A DNA stretch of 8,916 nucleotides from Terriglobia bacterium (GTDB lineage Bacteria > Acidobacteriota > Terriglobia > UBA7540), in contig JASHSC010000208.1 in the NCBI GenBank assembly GCA_030036915.1, forward strand, positions 1-8,916. Reading direction: 5' to 3'. Shown here piece by piece: positions 6,354 through 8,916 of this stretch (the first letter of the stretch is position 1; each line of letters starts with the position of its first letter). The notes under the pieces were generated by a model. The model made no database searches. It was given only the letters and a program-made list of their open reading frames with translations, and was not told the origin of the DNA. Both the position numbers and the translations under genes were made by a program.

Positions 6354-8228
6354 ATGTCGGGAATTATCGGTTACATCGGCAACAAACGCGTGGTGCCCGT
6401 GCTGCTGGAAGGTTTGCAGCGGCTGCAATACCGGGGCTACGACTCCGCCGGCCTGGCCGTCATGCGCGAGGGCAAGCTGAACGTTCGCCGCTCCACCGGC
6501 AAGCTGCGAAATCTCGAGGAGACCATTCGCCTCGATCCCGTGGACGGCGCCTACGGCATTGGGCACACGCGCTGGGCCACTCACGGCGCGCCCACGGAGG
6601 AGAACGCCCACCCGCATCGCGATTGCCACCAGACCGTGGCGGTGGTTCACAACGGCATCATTGAAAATTATCTGGAGCTCAAGCGGCAGCTTGAAACCGA
6701 GGGCCACAAGTTCACCACCGAGACGGACACGGAAGTCATCGCGCACTTGGTAGAGAAAACTCTGAGCGGCAACGGCGCGGGAAAGCCGGCGCTTAGCCTG
6801 GAGGATGCCGTGCGCGCCGCGGTGCGCCAGCTTTCCGGCGTGTTCGCGCTGGCCATCATCTCCACGCGTGATCCGAACAAAATCGTAGCGGTGCGGCTGG
6901 GCCCGCCGGCGGTGGTCGGCTTGGGAAAGGACGAATATTTCGTGGCCAGCGACGTGCCCGCCATCCTCTACCACACACGCGACCTGTTTTTTCTTTCCGA
7001 CGGCGATGTTGCCGTGCTCACGCCCAACGGAGTGACGCTCTCGGATTTCGAGGGTAACCCCGTCACCCGCCGCGTGCAGCACATTACCTGGGACCCGATC
7101 CTGGCGGAGAAAGGCGGCTTCAAGCACTACACGCTGAAGGAAATTTACGAGCAGCCGCGCGCCGTGCGCGACACCGCTCTGGGAAGATTTTCGCCTGAGT
7201 CCGGCCAGGTCTATCTCGACGAAATGGAAATCAGCGAAGAGGATTTTCGCTCCTTCAAGGAAATTCGTGTCGTCGCGGCAGGAACGTCTCGGCACGCGGG
7301 CTTGGCGGGAAAAGTCATGATCGAGCGCTTGGCGCGTGTGCCCGTGGAAGTTCATTACGCCTCGGAATTCCGCTACCGTGACCCGCTGGTGGATGCGGAA
7401 ACGCTCACCTTGCTGGTCACGCAATCGGGCGAAACCGCGGATACCATCGCCGGACAGCGCGAGGCGAAGGCCAAGCTTTCGAAAACTCTTGCCATTTGCA
7501 ACGTGCTCAGCAGCATGGTGCCGCGCGAAGCTCACGGAACCATCTACACGCACGCCGGCCCGGAAATCGGCGTGGGCTCCACCAAGACCTTCACCGCGCA
7601 GTTGACGGCACTCTACCTCTTCGCGGTCTACCTGGGCCAGACGCGCGGGCAATTGCCGGTGGAACAGGCCAGGAAGCTTCTGGCGGCGCTCACGGCCCTG
7701 CCCAAACAGCTTGAGAGCGTGTTGCAGAAAGATGACGAGTTCGAAGACTTCGCGCGGCACTTCTACCGCTCGTCGGATTTTCTTTTTCTCGGCCGCGGCG
7801 TGCACTTCCCGGTGGCGCTCGAAGGCGCGCTGAAGATGAAAAAGTTCTCCTACATTCATGCGGAGGCGTGTCCCGCCGGCGAGATGAAGCACGGGCCCAT
7901 CGCGCTGATCGCGGACGGCATGCCGGTGGTGGTGATCGCCACATGCGACTGGACGGCGGAGGACTCGCGCGCGCGGTACGAACGCACCATCTCCAACATT
8001 AAGGAGGCCAAGGCCCGCGGCGCGACCATTCTGGCGCTGGTGAGCGAGGGGGATCGCGAGGTCAGCGACATGGCTGACCACCTGATCGTGCTGCCGCCCA
8101 CCAACGAGTTGCTCTCCGCAATATTGGAGGTTGTGCCGCTGCAATTGCTCGCCTACCACATCGGCGTGCTGCGCGGCTGCGACGTGGACCAACCGCGCAA
8201 CCTGGCGAAATCCGTGACGGTTGAGTGA
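6354..8228 (+). CDS. glmS: GlmS-like glutamine:fructose-6-phosphate aminotransferase with two catalytic substitutions
   Basis: GlmS makes glucosamine-6-phosphate from fructose-6-phosphate and glutamine, the entry to peptidoglycan amino sugars. The 624-residue protein has the full layout: class II glutamine amidotransferase domain (about 1-240) and two SIS domains, ending in NLAKSVTVE with the Schiff-base lysine (Lys619). Glutamine-pocket residues are present: HTRWATHG (71-78), VVHNG (Asn100, Gly101) and Asp125. Phosphate-site TQSGETADT (356-364), Glu490, Lys494 and His513 in MKHGP are also kept. However, the protein begins M-S-G-I-I-G-Y: the invariant nucleophile Cys is Ser (codon TCG). In addition KMKKFSYIHAE has Lys497 (AAG) where E. 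coli has Glu488, the isomerase base. The start is fixed because the amidotransferase fold begins at this Met; GGAA lies 5 nt upstream of it. It may be ammonia-dependent, re-purposed, or a non-catalytic paralogue. Confidence 0.9.
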   Translation: MSGIIGYIGNKRVVPVLLEGLQRLQYRGYDSAGLAVMREGKLNVRRSTGKLRNLEETIRLDPVDGAYGIGHTRWATHGAPTEENAHPHRDCHQTVAVVHNGIIENYLELKRQLETEGHKFTTETDTEVIAHLVEKTLSGNGAGKPALSLEDAVRAAVRQLSGVFALAIISTRDPNKIVAVRLGPPAVVGLGKDEYFVASDVPAILYHTRDLFFLSDGDVAVLTPNGVTLSDFEGNPVTRRVQHITWDPILAEKGGFKHYTLKEIYEQPRAVRDTALGRFSPESGQVYLDEMEISEEDFRSFKEIRVVAAGTSRHAGLAGKVMIERLARVPVEVHYASEFRYRDPLVDAETLTLLVTQSGETADTIAGQREAKAKLSKTLAICNVLSSMVPREAHGTIYTHAGPEIGVGSTKTFTAQLTALYLFAVYLGQTRGQLPVEQARKLLAALTALPKQLESVLQKDDEFEDFARHFYRSSDFLFLGRGVHFPVALEGALKMKKFSYIHAEACPAGEMKHGPIALIADGMPVVVIATCDWTAEDSRARYERTISNIKEAKARGATILALVSEGDREVSDMADHLIVLPPTNELLSAILEVVPLQLLAYHIGVLRGCDVDQPRNLAKSVTVE

Positions 8229-8249
8229 AAGTCGACCCGCGAGTTCTGC

Positions 8250-8916
8250 ATGAAAGTTGTCTACTCCGACCAATACGACCTGAACCTGGGCAAGCACGTC
8301 TTTCCATCCATCAAATATCGGTTGATCAAGGAAAAGCTGTTGGATGACCGGATCTTCAGCGCGCAGGACATCGTCGCGCCGCCCTCGGCATCTGCGGATG
8401 ACATCGCACTCGTCCACAATCGCGAGTACATTGGCAAGCTTCAATCCGGCAAGCTCACCTACATGGAAATCCTTCGCCTGGAAATTCCCTATTCGCCGGA
8501 GCTGGTGCGCGCGGTGTGGCTTGCAGCGGGCGGATCGATTCTTGCCGCGCAACTGTCGCTCGCGAGCGGCGTGTCCGCCAATATCGGCGGCGGGTTCCAT
8601 CACGCCTATCCGGATCACGGCGAAGGTTTCTGTGTGCTCAACGATTTTGCCATCGCCATTCGACGCCTTCAGAAGGACAAGGCCATCGCGCACGCCATGA
8701 CCGTGGACTGCGATGTTCATCACGGCAACGGCACGGCAGCGATCTTTGCGAATGATCCAAGCGTGTTCACGCTCTCGATCCATCAAGACAACAACTACCC
8801 GTTTCCCAAGCCGCCCAGCTCGCTGGACATTAACCTGCGCGACGGCGTAGAGGACGATGAATATCTCGAGGAACTGGAGAAGGGGCTCGACTACGCGCTC
8901 GGGCAATTCGCACCTG
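8250..8916 (+). CDS. Class IV (HDAC11-like) histone deacetylase family protein, C-terminus missing
   Basis: The first 222 residues are visible (MKVVYSDQYDLNLGKHVFPS onward); the frame is open at the right edge. HDAC-fold signatures are clear: GGGFHHAYPDHGEGFCVLND with the charge-relay His117-His118, and VDCDVHHGNG with the Zn ligands Asp155 and His157. The third Zn ligand, an Asp in the next conserved block, lies beyond the window. GVEDDEYLEELEKGL resembles the corresponding HDAC11 segment, which points to class IV rather than the AcuC or acetylpolyamine branches. Bacterial members deacetylate protein lysines or small acetylated or acylated amines. The ATG at 8250 follows glmS by 21 bp, with no strong Shine-Dalgarno sequence, suggesting co-transcription. 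Substrate unknown. Confidence 0.87.
   Translation, partial: MKVVYSDQYDLNLGKHVFPSIKYRLIKEKLLDDRIFSAQDIVAPPSASADDIALVHNREYIGKLQSGKLTYMEILRLEIPYSPELVRAVWLAAGGSILAAQLSLASGVSANIGGGFHHAYPDHGEGFCVLNDFAIAIRRLQKDKAIAHAMTVDCDVHHGNGTAAIFANDPSVFTLSIHQDNNYPFPKPPSSLDINLRDGVEDDEYLEELEKGLDYALGQFAP

Noticed and set aside
4650..8906. A 1418-codon open frame on the minus strand, antisense to four genes
   Set aside because: The plus-strand genes from 4071 to the right edge all share one reading frame, and this frame is its exact codon-by-codon reverse complement. It stays open because these GC-rich genes almost never use TTA, CTA or TCA. The translation is low-complexity (His/Arg/Val-rich) and has no recognisable domain, while the sense genes are clear.

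Overview
The window is GC-rich (roughly 60%) bacterial chromosome. It carries flagellar stator genes, two VCBS/FG-GAP propeller proteins, a ketose-3-epimerase-like enzyme, a GlmS homologue and a class IV HDAC-like protein. This mix, and the style of the HDOD and FlbD proteins, suggests a motile soil or sediment bacterium, most likely an acidobacterium. That taxonomic guess is an inference from general gene style.

Left part (1-2606), motility block. On the minus strand, flbD/swrD, motA (GTG start) and motB form a tight operon; motA and motB overlap by ATGA. After a 111-bp gap comes the first 40 codons of an HDOD-domain gene. Three sites resemble the flagellar sigma-28 (FliA) promoter: one before the HDOD gene, one before flbD, and one pointing the other way on the plus strand. 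The plus-strand site is the best match and leads into a 56-codon ORF at 2436-2606. That ORF has a Shine-Dalgarno sequence and would encode a single-pass membrane protein with a basic tail. An imperfect 13-bp inverted repeat lies between the two divergent promoters.

Middle (2621-6248), sugar block. A Tat-exported VCBS propeller protein (minus) and a second secreted VCBS propeller protein (plus) flank a TIM-barrel enzyme. That enzyme has the complete metal-ligand and substrate-residue pattern of the D-tagatose/D-psicose 3-epimerase family. The layout suggests extracytoplasmic handling of sugars or keto-sugars with a cytoplasmic epimerase.

Right part (6249-8916). A full-length GlmS-like protein is preceded by an extended -10 promoter. 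21 bp after it comes a partial class IV (HDAC11-like) deacetylase that runs off the window. The GlmS homologue lacks the N-terminal catalytic cysteine (Ser instead) and has Lys where the isomerase base Glu488 (E. coli numbering) is expected. Its glutamine pocket and the remaining isomerase residues are intact.

The two observations most worth following up are the putative sigma-28-controlled small membrane protein and the doubly substituted GlmS.
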